Positions 35,682 through 44,200 are shown, counted from the stretch's first letter. The stretch is 64,000 nt of DNA from Algoriphagus marincola DSM 16067 (GCF_000429405.1 NZ_KE386897.1:132031-196030), one strand, 5' to 3'. Numbers and translations: made by a program. Notes: a model not told the origin generated them from the sequence alone.

Positions 35682-35972
35682 TTAGAAGCCAATACGATCA
35701 GGGTCCTGCCGAACATCAAAAAAGGTAAGGACTAAAATCTGCTCGCCTTTGATCCGGTAGTAGATTCGGGTCTGTTTGGTGAGTTGAAATCCACGGATCT
35801 TCTTGGTCTTATTGACCACTGTACCGATTTCCGGAAAGTCCTCCAAAAGCTCCAAGAAACTGGCGGTGCGTTTTTCAAACTGTCGGGCAACTGATTCTCC
35901 CCATTCTTCCACTAAAAAATCCACGATGGTGTGGAATCGCTTAAGTGCGGTTTGGGTGATGACGACTTTCAC
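35682..35972 (-). CDS. ParE/RelE-type toxin
   Basis: A 96-residue type II toxin: TQTALKRFHTIVDFLVEEWGESVARQFEKRT, then FPEIGTVVNKTKKIRGFQLTKQTRIYYRIKGEQILVLTFFDVRQDPDR. This is the ParE/RelE fold, which either inhibits gyrase or cuts ribosome-bound mRNA. The start overlaps the antitoxin stop by 4 bases, the usual coupled layout. Inside a restriction operon it may help keep the island in the genome. Which target it hits cannot be told from sequence. Confidence 0.86.
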   Translation of the reverse strand: MKVVITQTALKRFHTIVDFLVEEWGESVARQFEKRTASFLELLEDFPEIGTVVNKTKKIRGFQLTKQTRIYYRIKGEQILVLTFFDVRQDPDRIGF

Positions 35973-36199
35973 TTCAGAAAGCGGAAAAGTTTTTCTTTTT
36001 CTACGAGATTTCCCTGTCTTTCAGACTCCTCATAGCTATTCATCACTTCTTGTTTTTGTGCATCACTGAGATCATCCCACATCGCTCCAGCTGTTTGGTT
36101 TTGCTTGGAGAGAAAGTCTACGAGCAGCTCCAATAGCTCCTCATTTTGCATTTCCTCCACGAGTTTGATCAGGCGTGATTTCAGTTCTACAGTAGACAT
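35969..36199 (-). CDS. Antitoxin of the ParE/RelE-type pair
   Basis: A 76-residue acidic, largely helical protein (MSTVELKSRLIKLVEEMQNEELLELLVDFLSKQ, then WDDLSDAQKQEVMNSYEESERQGNLVEKE). The LSDxQKxEVxxSYEES segment resembles the toxin-binding part of antitoxins paired with RelE-like toxins in Bacteroidota. It precedes the toxin with 4 bases of overlap. An inverted repeat around its start is a likely self-regulation site. Confidence 0.8.
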   Translation of the reverse strand: MSTVELKSRLIKLVEEMQNEELLELLVDFLSKQNQTAGAMWDDLSDAQKQEVMNSYEESERQGNLVEKEKLFRFLK

Positions 36200-36250
36200 G
36201 GCGTTAGAAATGTTCGCTTTTTGTTGGTTTTGTTAAGATAGTCAACGCCA
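36199..36250 (-). promoter_or_regulatory. Candidate toxin-antitoxin operator
   Basis: The perfect inverted repeat TGGCGTT (36199-36205) and AACGCCA (36244-36250), 38 bases apart, brackets the promoter region directly upstream of the antitoxin. Type II antitoxin operons are usually self-repressed at such paired sites. No clear TAnnTTTG is visible between them. Confidence 0.4.
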
Positions 36251-36344
36251 AGGTAGTTTCAAAGTTTCTGTGAATGGGTTCTTGTCGATGAAGATTTAAA
36301 CCAAAAAAGTTTGGTTATGCGGTTAATAAACAGTGGGGGTTGCT

Positions 36345-37511
36345 TTACCGAAACTTCCTGAAAGCCTGGATCGTCTGGTAGATTCCGAAACCGACGAAGA
36401 TTCGTCCCACGATATCCCACACGTAATACCAGTTAGAGACGGAGTATTTCTCGTAAAACTCTGAACCGAGATAATCTAGTCCATGTGTGGGAAGTATAAA
36501 CTTTAAGTAGTTAGGAATCTCGTCAACAAAAACATCCCAGCTTAAGTGAAGAGCCATTTCGTACTTGTTCGTCTGTGTGATGTTGAGGTAAAAGAAAAGG
36601 ATACCACAACACAGTGTGAAAATCACACCTTGCATTGGTGCTTTACCAAAACTGTTGGACATCCAGTTCAAACCTAGGACAATCAGATCCCAGAAACTCC
36701 TCCACCATTCCTTGAAGTTTTCTGGTTTTTGGAGTGAGTCCAGCAATTCAGTCAAAAGTGTTTTTTTCTCAAGTGCTTGATATGGGATAGACTCGATTAC
36801 GTTGTTTTGCTGGATGTTGGCTTGTTTGAGAATTCGGAAGGTTTCCCGCTTGTTCTTGATAGGGATTTCACCTGACTTAGAAACAGCAGTTTCAAATTCC
36901 TGATCGGTAAGTCTTCCTTTTTTTGCTTTGAAGTCCCAAAGTGATAACCCGAAAGTTCCTACCGATCCACTGATGATTGATGTCGAGAGATCGATCCCTT
37001 GTTTGATCACTGTTCCCCGGAAAAGGATCAATTTTTCGATTAGGGTGTAAGTAAAGAGTACGTTTTTTTCAAATGTTGTTGCCGAGAAAACGACCGTCCC
37101 CAAAAAGTCTGTTTTGTAGAATATGACTTCCTGGTTGAAGGTACTTCTCCAGAAGTCAGCGAGGTCATGGAATTTCGAGTTTTTGAAATTAGTCTTGCCC
37201 AAAAAATCACAGTTTAATAGCCGTACTTTTACCTTATAGGAAGTGTTTTCACAGAGAAACTCGCCCTCGAATTTACAACGTTCAAACTTAATGGAGCTTG
37301 CAGATGTGCTAAGTGTTAGATTTTTTTTAAAAACGCAGTTAAAATACCTGTATCTGATTGGTACAGTACCAGAACTCAAGGATTTATCCAAAACCAACTC
37401 GAAGTCAAAAACGACCTGAGTGGTTTCAGAACCAACTTGCCCCTTGAAATCAGGATCTGTTAAGATCATTCTTTCAAATTCGTTTTCGTCTTTTATTGTA
37501 GTTACCTTCAT
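36345..37511 (-). CDS. Pentapeptide-repeat-like membrane protein in the restriction operon
   Basis: A 388-residue protein. The first half (about 40-200) has a degenerate A(D/N)LxF-like pattern: FNCVFKKNLTL, FERCKFEGEF, LNCDFLGKTNFKNSKF, FYKTDFLGTVVFSATTF, as in quadrilateral beta-helices of pentapeptide-repeat proteins. The second half has about three membrane segments (FWDLIVLGLNWM, MQGVIFTLCCGILFFYLNIT, YVWDIVGRIFVGFGIYQTI). The start is an ATG 2 bases after the hsdS stop; a GTG overlapping the stop is also possible. Tight coupling to hsdS implies joint expression. Such fusions have no settled function; it may be an added membrane effector of the restriction system. Confidence 0.72.
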   Translation of the reverse strand: MKVTTIKDENEFERMILTDPDFKGQVGSETTQVVFDFELVLDKSLSSGTVPIRYRYFNCVFKKNLTLSTSASSIKFERCKFEGEFLCENTSYKVKVRLLNCDFLGKTNFKNSKFHDLADFWRSTFNQEVIFYKTDFLGTVVFSATTFEKNVLFTYTLIEKLILFRGTVIKQGIDLSTSIISGSVGTFGLSLWDFKAKKGRLTDQEFETAVSKSGEIPIKNKRETFRILKQANIQQNNVIESIPYQALEKKTLLTELLDSLQKPENFKEWWRSFWDLIVLGLNWMSNSFGKAPMQGVIFTLCCGILFFYLNITQTNKYEMALHLSWDVFVDEIPNYLKFILPTHGLDYLGSEFYEKYSVSNWYYVWDIVGRIFVGFGIYQTIQAFRKFR

Positions 37512-37513
37512 TT

Positions 37514-38665
37514 TCACACAAACATCTTTTGCAGCAGCCCCTTTTTCCAGGTCTGCGTTTGGGTTATCTGTTGATTTAGGTTATTGATCGTAGAGTCCAT
37601 GCTTGTCAGAAACTGGACGATTTTTTTCTGCTCAGCTTCACTTGGGTACGGAATCTCAAACTCTTGGAATTCGGATATCCAATGTCGCTTGTGGTCTCCG
37701 GGAACAAATTTGATTTGTAGCATAGCTTCGTAAACGTACTTCATGATGACTGATGGTTCTCGTGGGACGAGCATTTTCATTGCAGATGACTTTGCCTTGA
37801 AGGGAAAGTCTACGTACTGAAATGCTGTGGTGAAGTCGTCAAAGATTATCGTTGGAAGGTTTTCAGTAAAAATTCCCGTTGTTTCATCTGTGTATCCAAG
37901 CAAAAAGGTTTTTCCAGCTGTAAGTACTGGAGTTGGGTAAGAGTCGTTGTACTCCGTTGAGGAAACCAGATATTTAGTAGGTTGCTCATAATCAAGAACC
38001 TCCCCCAACTTCCTCTCCTCCCAGTCCGGGAACTCAGATCCGTCGTCGGCTTTGAAGCGGAGCTGTGGAGCCTGCCCTGAGCCTGTCGAAGGGAAAATCT
38101 TTTGCATCACGCCCTTTTTGTAGGCTTCCAGCTTTTCCTTCTTGGCCTGAAGTAGCTCGATCCGATGGTCCACGGCTGTCAGAAACTCGGCGATCTTCTG
38201 CTGTTCGGGGAGGGAGGGGAAAGCTAACCCATAAGAGGATATTTGAGGTGCAGTTAGTTGAGGAACGCCCGTACTTTCGATGAAAATATTCAGGTTGTTA
38301 AAAACCCTTTCAAAAAACTTCAAATCAGCAACTCCTTCCTTTTTTGGCTTAAGGACAAGAAGTCTCACAATTGGATAGAAACGAGAAGTTCTAACATGGG
38401 AAATACCAACATTCACACCTCTTCCTGCAATGGTAATAGCAGGCGGTTCTATTTTAAAAACGTCAGAGTAACCATAAAGCCCTTTTCCTTCTGCCGCATT
38501 TGCAAAAATGGGATACGGAAATTCATCCGTTTGCTCTTGGCTAACATTCTCTTTAGGGATGTCCCCACCTGCAGAAACGCTAAAAAGATCTCCTGCTTTG
38601 GAGTATTCCCAACTATTAGTAAACCCAGGGAACCTCAACTGCGGTACATTTCTTTTCTCACTCAT
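37514..38665 (-). CDS. hsdS: Type I restriction enzyme, specificity subunit
   Basis: A 383-residue HsdS with two target-recognition domains (about 15-150 and 215-345), each closed by a conserved helix (LPEQQKIAEFLTAVDHRIELLQAKKEKLEAYKKGVMQKIF, and SEAEQKKIVQFLTSMDSTINNLNQQITQTQTWKKGLLQKMF). They read the two halves of a split DNA site. The ATG at 38665, 1 base after the hsdM stop, fits better than 38689, which would overlap hsdM by 23 bases. A dispersed GC-rich repeat has been inserted in frame between the first helix and the second domain, adding STGSGQA-like residues near 191-198. Confidence 0.9.
   Translation of the reverse strand: MSEKRNVPQLRFPGFTNSWEYSKAGDLFSVSAGGDIPKENVSQEQTDEFPYPIFANAAEGKGLYGYSDVFKIEPPAITIAGRGVNVGISHVRTSRFYPIVRLLVLKPKKEGVADLKFFERVFNNLNIFIESTGVPQLTAPQISSYGLAFPSLPEQQKIAEFLTAVDHRIELLQAKKEKLEAYKKGVMQKIFPSTGSGQAPQLRFKADDGSEFPDWEERKLGEVLDYEQPTKYLVSSTEYNDSYPTPVLTAGKTFLLGYTDETTGIFTENLPTIIFDDFTTAFQYVDFPFKAKSSAMKMLVPREPSVIMKYVYEAMLQIKFVPGDHKRHWISEFQEFEIPYPSEAEQKKIVQFLTSMDSTINNLNQQITQTQTWKKGLLQKMFV
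38071..38093. repeat. Dispersed GC-rich repeat inserted in hsdS
   Basis: The plus strand reads CCTGCCCTGAGCC then TGTCGAAGGG, the CTGAGCCTGTCGAAGG repeat that I recall from many bacterial genomes. It keeps the hsdS frame and is read as STGSGQA. It lies exactly at the junction between the first half and second half of the specificity subunit, where the spacing between DNA-reading domains is set. Confidence 0.7.
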
Positions 38666-38666
38666 T

Positions 38667-40235
38667 TTAGAAAGGGGTTGAGATTCCAAGTTGCTTGCAG
38701 AAGCCGATCAGTGATACTTCGTTGGACTTCAGTTCGGAGTCTAAGTTTCTGAGATCCTCGGCCACAGCCTCCAGATCAACTGGTTCCTCCTCCTCGAAAG
38801 TGTCCACATAGCGGGGGATATTCAGGTTGTAGTCGTTTTCAGCGATTTCAGCCAGGGTCGCCACATAGCTGTATTTCTCGATGGTCTCCCTATTGCGATA
38901 GGTGTTGACGATTAGTTCTACATCCTCGTCCCTGAGTTCGTTTTGATTGCCCACCTTAATAAAGTGGTCGTCTCCACTGGCGTCGATAAAGACCACGTTG
39001 TCGTCCTGCTCCCGACACTTTTTCAGGACCAGAATGCAGGTCGGGATGGAGGTGCCGTAGAAGATATTGGCAGGAAGTCCAATTACCGCATCGATTGCGT
39101 TCATCTCCTTGATCAGATATTCCCGGATGGCTCCCTCGGCAGCTCCTCGGAATAGCACCCCATGTGGGAAAACAGAAGCCATGATCCCGTTGTCACTGAG
39201 CTGGAAAAGCATGTGCTGTAGAAAAGCGAAATCTGCCTTGGTTTTTGGTGCTAGTCTTCCGTATCGTGCGAAGCGTTCGTCCGTTTCAAAAAGTGGATTG
39301 GTATTGCTCTTCCAGTGTGCAGAGAAGGGTGGGTTGGCGACAATGGCTTCAAAACGTTCTTCACTATGTTGCGGATGCTCCAGAGTATCTTCCTGCCGGA
39401 TGTCGAAGTTTCGATAATGCACATCATGCAGGATCATATTCATCCGGGCTAGGTTGTAGGTGGTTCGGTTAAGCTCCTGACCGAAAAACTCCGAAACCTC
39501 CACCTCTTTGGCTACCCGGAGTAGGAGGGAACCCGAACCACAAGTGGGATCATACACGGAGCGAATGCGTGTTTTGCCAGTGGTGACCAGTTTTGCCAGA
39601 ATCTTGGAGACCTGCTGCGGGGTATAAAACTCCCCGGCTGTTTTTCCCGCACCCGCTGCGAACTTACCGATCAGGTATTCGTAGGCATCACCCAATACAT
39701 CCGACTCAATGTCTTCCAGTTTGAAGTCGATTTTATTCAGGTAGTTTAATATCTGAGCTATGATGCTGTTTCGGGCAGCTACCGTTCTCCCGAGTTTGGT
39801 CGAGTTGAGATCCAGGTCTTCGAACAAGGCGTTAAAGTCCTCCTCCGAAGCAGTGCCCATCGTGCTTTGCTCGATATGGTTGAGGATTGCTTTGAGATCT
39901 TCGAGGATGTAGTTTGATTCTGCTTCTGTGTCTGCATTACCGCGAGCTGCGATTGCATCGAAGAGTTCGTGCGGATAAAGGAAGTAACCGAGCGTTTCCA
40001 GAGATTCTTCCTTGATGGCTTCTAGCAGATTCGGGTCTTTGAGCTGTTTGTAGTCTTTTACCGCCTCCGTTTCCAGAAGGGTGTTGGCATACAGGTGCTG
40101 CTTCTCAGAAAGGTATTTGTAAAATATGAAGCCGAGGATGTAATCCCGGTAGTCATCGGCAGAGATTTTTCCACGAAGGAGATTGGCAATCCCCCAGAGC
40201 TGGCTTTCCAGTTGGCGTTTTTGATCTTCAGACAT
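38667..40235 (-). CDS. hsdM: Type I restriction enzyme, methyltransferase subunit
   Basis: A 522-residue N6-adenine methyltransferase. Motifs: an N-terminal helical domain (LWGIANLLRGKISADDYRDYILGFIFYKYLSE), FYTPQQVSKILAKL (203 on), the AdoMet-binding DPTCGSGSLLL (229 on) and catalytic NPPF (301-304). With HsdS it methylates the host site and shields it from HsdR. The ATG at 40235 (MSEDQKRQ) matches family length; the frame is open to 40331. No frameshift or motif loss is seen, so modification should be active. Confidence 0.94.
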   Translation of the reverse strand: MSEDQKRQLESQLWGIANLLRGKISADDYRDYILGFIFYKYLSEKQHLYANTLLETEAVKDYKQLKDPNLLEAIKEESLETLGYFLYPHELFDAIAARGNADTEAESNYILEDLKAILNHIEQSTMGTASEEDFNALFEDLDLNSTKLGRTVAARNSIIAQILNYLNKIDFKLEDIESDVLGDAYEYLIGKFAAGAGKTAGEFYTPQQVSKILAKLVTTGKTRIRSVYDPTCGSGSLLLRVAKEVEVSEFFGQELNRTTYNLARMNMILHDVHYRNFDIRQEDTLEHPQHSEERFEAIVANPPFSAHWKSNTNPLFETDERFARYGRLAPKTKADFAFLQHMLFQLSDNGIMASVFPHGVLFRGAAEGAIREYLIKEMNAIDAVIGLPANIFYGTSIPTCILVLKKCREQDDNVVFIDASGDDHFIKVGNQNELRDEDVELIVNTYRNRETIEKYSYVATLAEIAENDYNLNIPRYVDTFEEEEPVDLEAVAEDLRNLDSELKSNEVSLIGFCKQLGISTPF

Positions 40236-40393
40236 AAGCTGTTTTGAGTTTTCTGAAAACCTTTTTGGTGCTGTCCCAGATTGCGAATGAAAAAAGGTTG
40301 TACGCAGTGCCTGGACAGTTAGGGTTTCCAAAAAATGTTTGGTTGCTTAAAAATAGCGTTTTCGGTGGAAAGGGAAAGGGCTGGGGTGGAATG

Positions 40394-41194
40394 TTACCAA
40401 AAAAAACTCCAAATGATTAAGCCAAGACTGACTAGACCAACAATTCCCAGTACAATTGTGTCTGTCTGATTTTGTTTGTGTTTTTTTGATGGTGAATCGG
40501 TAATCTCGGAAAACATAATATTGAAAAAGTCCCTGTACAGGTTAATGACTGGTGATACTCCAGTTTTAATTCTTGAAAGCGGTTTTATTGGAGCAGATTG
40601 AGGCTTCAGTTCTTGAGAGGTTTTTTCTTCTCCTCTCCTCGTTCGAAAACCTGCGAGATGATCAAAAGAGGTTGAAGTTCGGGTTTTGTTTGATGGCTTC
40701 TGTTTTCTTTTTCGATCTGGATCGTACAAAGAATTATAGTCTCTGTAGTCTAAAGATGATGAAGATTTCGAACCAAACTCTCTTTTAATATCATTTCTAT
40801 GGAGTTTGTGTTTTTTCCAAAGTTTTGAAATGTAGAAGTCTGCAATCAGATCAGGTATTTTTTTTCGGTTCACAAAAACTTCAACTACTTCGCTACCTGG
40901 GCTTTGTACTGTCATGATTGAATCGTCAGCGAACTTTACATTGTAGATTAAAGATTTTTCTCCCCAGTCGAGAATTAAACGATCGGAACTTGGCGAAATA
41001 TCCCACTTTCCCCAGGTAACATTGCTACCAAGTATATAAAGCATTCTTCCATCCCTGAAAAACTCAATCTCAAAAACACCTCTTTGGCTTTCATCGATTA
41101 ATACCCAAGTTTTACCCGTGAAGCTTGATTTTTTGTTGAATATTTTTTTGATCCTCGTTAGTCCCGAAGCTAGTTTTTGCAGATTTTGATTCAT
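40394..41194 (-). CDS. Unknown protein with lipocalin-like N-terminus and C-terminal membrane anchor
   Basis: A 266-residue protein. Residues about 25-115 form strands with Trp/Gly spacing (WVLIDESQRGVFEIEFF, NVTWGKWDISPSSDRLILDW), like a small lipocalin-like barrel; the middle is basic and Ser/Lys-rich; the last about 20 residues (TIVLGIVGLVSLGLIIWSFFW) are one membrane segment, making a tail anchor. No family recognised. It lies on the same strand as hsdM, 158 bases before it, and behind the lipoprotein terminator, so it could start the restriction transcript. Confidence 0.6.
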   Translation of the reverse strand: MNQNLQKLASGLTRIKKIFNKKSSFTGKTWVLIDESQRGVFEIEFFRDGRMLYILGSNVTWGKWDISPSSDRLILDWGEKSLIYNVKFADDSIMTVQSPGSEVVEVFVNRKKIPDLIADFYISKLWKKHKLHRNDIKREFGSKSSSSLDYRDYNSLYDPDRKRKQKPSNKTRTSTSFDHLAGFRTRRGEEKTSQELKPQSAPIKPLSRIKTGVSPVINLYRDFFNIMFSEITDSPSKKHKQNQTDTIVLGIVGLVSLGLIIWSFFW

Positions 41195-41274
41195 GCTGTT
41201 GTTTTGGTAGAGTTACCTCGACGGATTCACAGAAAAAGCTCTAATACCTAAAATTAGTTGTTTTATTAAAACTA

Positions 41275-41299
41275 CAAAAGCCCTCTTTTTGGGAGGGCT
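41275..41299 (-). terminator. Terminator of the lipoprotein operon
   Basis: The 7-bp stem AGCCCTC/GAGGGCT with a 7-base loop is followed on the minus strand by TTTTGTAGTTTT. It lies 6 bases past the stop of the last lipoprotein gene and isolates this operon from the restriction genes. Confidence 0.85.
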
Positions 41300-41304
41300 G
41301 GTGC

Positions 41305-41847
41305 TTAAAGGATTCGATACCCGGCTTTAAACGTTCCTTTGATAGGGATCTTGACAGGAGTTTGTGTTTGGTTTTTGTAAGCTTCTCCTTCAAAGGTTCC
41401 TGCAATGACTCGCTTGGACTCATCAGCTCCTGTAATTGTCACACTTATTTTGGATGGTTCAGGGGTTACATTGGTGCTCCCATACCAATAATCAGTGGTA
41501 AAGCTGCCGATAGGAACTTGGAGTTGTTCCAAAACCTCCACTTCTCGAGTGCCAACTCTGCCATCAAAGACCATGTTGATGTAAAATGGAGAAATGCAGC
41601 TGCTTAGACAGTTGGTGTCGATCATGGAGTTTATTTGCCCTATTGAAACCGAGCGGTCCCTTTCAAAGACAAGGGGAAGTTCGTCTAGAGTTAAGTTTTC
41701 TGAAAACTCCTGTCGAAACACGTTTCCCTCCACTTCTGCCTCAAAGAAGTAATTTTCGTTGAATGGTTCCTGATTCTCAGAGCAGGAAACTGACAGGAAA
41801 AGTATCAGTATTAACCAAATACAAAATTGCTTTTTCACGAGGTTCAT
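41305..41847 (-). CDS. Island lipoprotein 3
   Basis: A 180-residue predicted lipoprotein (MNLVKKQFCIWLILILFLSVSCSEN; anchored Cys in SVSC). The mature part is beta-rich: EVEGNVFRQEFSENLTL, then VTITGADESKRVIAGTFEGEAYKN and IKGTFKAGYRI, which resembles the DUF-type domain of Bacteroidota lipoproteins that judge small-molecule or metal-free folds; no active site is seen. It is the last of three tandem lipoprotein genes with 1-base gaps. Confidence 0.65.
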   Translation of the reverse strand: MNLVKKQFCIWLILILFLSVSCSENQEPFNENYFFEAEVEGNVFRQEFSENLTLDELPLVFERDRSVSIGQINSMIDTNCLSSCISPFYINMVFDGRVGTREVEVLEQLQVPIGSFTTDYWYGSTNVTPEPSKISVTITGADESKRVIAGTFEGEAYKNQTQTPVKIPIKGTFKAGYRIL

Positions 41848-41848
41848 A

Positions 41849-42268
41849 CTAGCCTGGGATAATTACGTTTCCAGTTATGATGGCGTCAATGTCAAATCGA
41901 ACCCCTTCACAGTCCAAACCTACTTGATAGTCTTTTTGGTAAATAACGTTTCCACGGTAAATGGCTTTCAGTGTTGTGGGTATACATCCCCAGTGGTTCG
42001 ATCCATCAATACCGAAAACTACGTTTTGGTTTTTTTTAACAGAGAAGCTGTCGGTTTTCAGAGATTTGCCTGAGTCAATCTTATAAAGTCCACCTTCGAA
42101 GTTGAACATAATGATAGAGACCAATGCTTCAGGATCATCTACATCTTTGGAAAAGCTGAGTTCGAAGACTAGCTCTCCTCCTTCTGGAGTTGATTCATCT
42201 GTGCACGATACATTTAAGAGGATAACGAGGCACAAGCCTAAGTAAAGGAGATTTCTCAGTGGATTCAT
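41849..42268 (-). CDS. Island lipoprotein 2
   Basis: A 139-residue predicted lipoprotein (signal ends LLNVSCTDE). It is related to lipoprotein 1: both have a LKTDxxxVxxxxN segment, a Cys about two thirds along, a Y-x-G-x strand, a later DC, and end in a xxVIIPG/D motif. That points to gene duplication within the island. No enzymatic motif; a surface role is likely but not shown. Confidence 0.68.
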   Translation of the reverse strand: MNPLRNLLYLGLCLVILLNVSCTDESTPEGGELVFELSFSKDVDDPEALVSIIMFNFEGGLYKIDSGKSLKTDSFSVKKNQNVVFGIDGSNHWGCIPTTLKAIYRGNVIYQKDYQVGLDCEGVRFDIDAIITGNVIIPG

Positions 42269-42269
42269 A

Positions 42270-42680
42270 TTAGTCTGGAATAATTACGTTAAAAGGTTTT
42301 TCGTACCCGTCTTTACAGTCTGATCCTTGAAACAGGTTAACCCCAAGAAACCCCTCCATTTCAAAAACTCTTGACTCAAATCGTCTACCTGAATAATAAA
42401 AGTCTAGTGTTACCGTATGGCATTGATCTGTGGCTTCAATTATGCCTGTGACTAGGGAAATGTTGTCGCCGGAGTTGACTCTTAGTGGATCTGTTTTTAA
42501 TAAATCGCCTCCATTAACTACGTTACCATAGGTGTCATTTCCAATGAACCAGCGTTGATCCTCCAAAGCGGGAGTAATAGATGCTTCAACATAAAAATCA
42601 CCACTTTTAGGGTTTTCATCTTCATTGCATCCATAGAGAAGTATTGTAGCAAACAGGAGTGCGGAGAGTGTTTTTTTCAT
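42270..42680 (-). CDS. Island lipoprotein 1
   Basis: A 136-residue predicted lipoprotein (MKKTLSALLFATILLYGCNED; anchored Cys in YGC). Mature part beta-rich with two conserved Cys (DQCHTVTL, GSDCKDG) shared with lipoprotein 2, perhaps a disulfide. First gene of the lipoprotein operon, facing the integrase 3' end across a 299-base gap. A role in surface exclusion or host interaction is a guess. Confidence 0.68.
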   Translation of the reverse strand: MKKTLSALLFATILLYGCNEDENPKSGDFYVEASITPALEDQRWFIGNDTYGNVVNGGDLLKTDPLRVNSGDNISLVTGIIEATDQCHTVTLDFYYSGRRFESRVFEMEGFLGVNLFQGSDCKDGYEKPFNVIIPD

Positions 42681-42979
42681 ATTCTAAAAGGTTTTTTCTG
42701 CGAATAAAGCACAAAGACAAAAATCCTGCAATACCTCTTTAGGTCACCTAAACGAACAGATTCGTAAGTATCTGTTTCTCAGGAACGAAAAAGTTAATAA
42801 ATTTGAAAATTTTTTTCCTCGACCAAGGACATCCACCTCCGCCGAGTCAGTTTTCCCGACTGATGTTGCTGTAAGCTCACAAAGTACATGGCGGCTAGTA
42901 GTTTGGGCACTCATAGGTTTCTAGAACTTCCTAAAGCAACATTTCAAACATAGTGTACGAGAATTCACGGCGCAAAAGA
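42681..42979. other. Gap between integrase and lipoproteins
   Basis: No coding frame. It holds a TTTCTCAGGAAC segment near 42775 that is close to the iteron core in the hsdR-helicase gap, next to the small palindrome CGAACAGATTCG (42752-42763). The lipoprotein promoter should be here, but no exact TAnnTTTG is found. Confidence 0.45.
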
Positions 42980-44200
42980 TCATGGGGTCTTTGATGGGGG
43001 TTCGTGGACTTTTTTGCAAATCCGCTCATTCATGTGATCTAGCGTTTCCTGGTCGAAGAGTTCCAGGTAGATCCCAGTCACAGAGTTGCCATATTCATGC
43101 CCCAGTGCCTCAGCGATCAGGTCTTTCGAGAAACCGAGTTGTTTGGCGATGTTGGCGTAACTGTAACGGAAAACATACGTCGTGATTTCCTCCACCGTAC
43201 CGATTTCCTTACCCAGCTCTTTCAGTCTTTTGTTGATCAGTTTTCGCTTCTGACCCATCACATGCGTGAATTTGATAGGGTCTTCCATCTGGACTTTAGA
43301 AAACTGTCCCAGAAGTAGGTGGTTGGAGTAGAACTGATCCAGTAGAAATTGGATTTCTGGAAGAATCTGTATGCTGTAGGATTTTCCGGTTTTTCCCCGT
43401 TGGTAGATCAGGCGATCACCCCGTACGTTTTCCGGCTTCAAAAGAAGCAAATCATTGAGATTGATCCCTCGTAGCAAAAACATCAGCTTGCCCATGCACC
43501 AGTACCGATATCGGGTATCTGTTTTGGGTAGTTTGATTTGGAAAAAAGCTTTCATTTCCTCAAGTGACAAAACTCGGGGTGTGGTCTTGGCCTTTCGGAT
43601 CTTGTAGTTTTTGAAGGGATACCAGTCTCGGGAAGCCACATCCTGATGGATGGCCTTATTGCAGATAGCCCGGAAGGTGCGCATATACACTCCGACGGTG
43701 TTTACGTTTCGTTTTCCAGCAAAAAGTTTACGCTCCAAATCCAAAAGCTCTTTGTAACCGAACTCTTCAAACGGAATCTTTAACGAGGTCAGTTGCTGAA
43801 AAACCTGAAGTGTGTTCTGGTAGATCGCTGCGCTCCCATGCCGATTGACAGACCTGAGGTGCTCGATTTCCTTCTCCCAAAAACCCTTGATTGTGATTTC
43901 GTCTCTGGCCTGAAAGGAGAGAAGTTTGTTCTTGAGCTCCTGTGCAGACAGATGGTCAATCCCTGACTTTCGCAGCTCTTTCAGTCGGGTAGAATAGCAC
44001 TCCAACAAGCTAAAAAGCAGGGCATTTGCTTCGTCATCTTTCCGAAACGAACCAGTTGCTTTTGAGAAGGTCTTGGAATTTGCAGTTAATCCGGTAGGAA
44101 TATCCCGGCTTTTTGATTGATGTGTGATTCGGATAACTACTGGGTAGGTTCCGTTTTTCTTTGTTCTACGCTCGTCAAGCGTGATTTTGAGTGTTGCCAT
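42980..44200 (-). CDS. Tyrosine recombinase (integrase) of the island
   Basis: A 406-residue phage-type integrase. N-terminal arm-binding part (MATLKITLDERRTKKNGTYPVVIRITH) and core-binding domain precede the catalytic part: LLRGINLNDLLLL (first Arg), TTYVFRYSYANIAKQLGFSKDLIAEALGHE (second Arg with a Tyr where many have His, and the late His), and TGIYLELF (nucleophilic Tyr). Tyr in place of the first His is common in this Bacteroidota group. The ATG at 44200 is used, the frame being open to 44305. It lies 167 bases from the intact tRNA-Asn and should catalyse integration and excision at the 68-bp repeats. Confidence 0.93.
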   Translation of the reverse strand: MATLKITLDERRTKKNGTYPVVIRITHQSKSRDIPTGLTANSKTFSKATGSFRKDDEANALLFSLLECYSTRLKELRKSGIDHLSAQELKNKLLSFQARDEITIKGFWEKEIEHLRSVNRHGSAAIYQNTLQVFQQLTSLKIPFEEFGYKELLDLERKLFAGKRNVNTVGVYMRTFRAICNKAIHQDVASRDWYPFKNYKIRKAKTTPRVLSLEEMKAFFQIKLPKTDTRYRYWCMGKLMFLLRGINLNDLLLLKPENVRGDRLIYQRGKTGKSYSIQILPEIQFLLDQFYSNHLLLGQFSKVQMEDPIKFTHVMGQKRKLINKRLKELGKEIGTVEEITTYVFRYSYANIAKQLGFSKDLIAEALGHEYGNSVTGIYLELFDQETLDHMNERICKKVHEPPSKTP

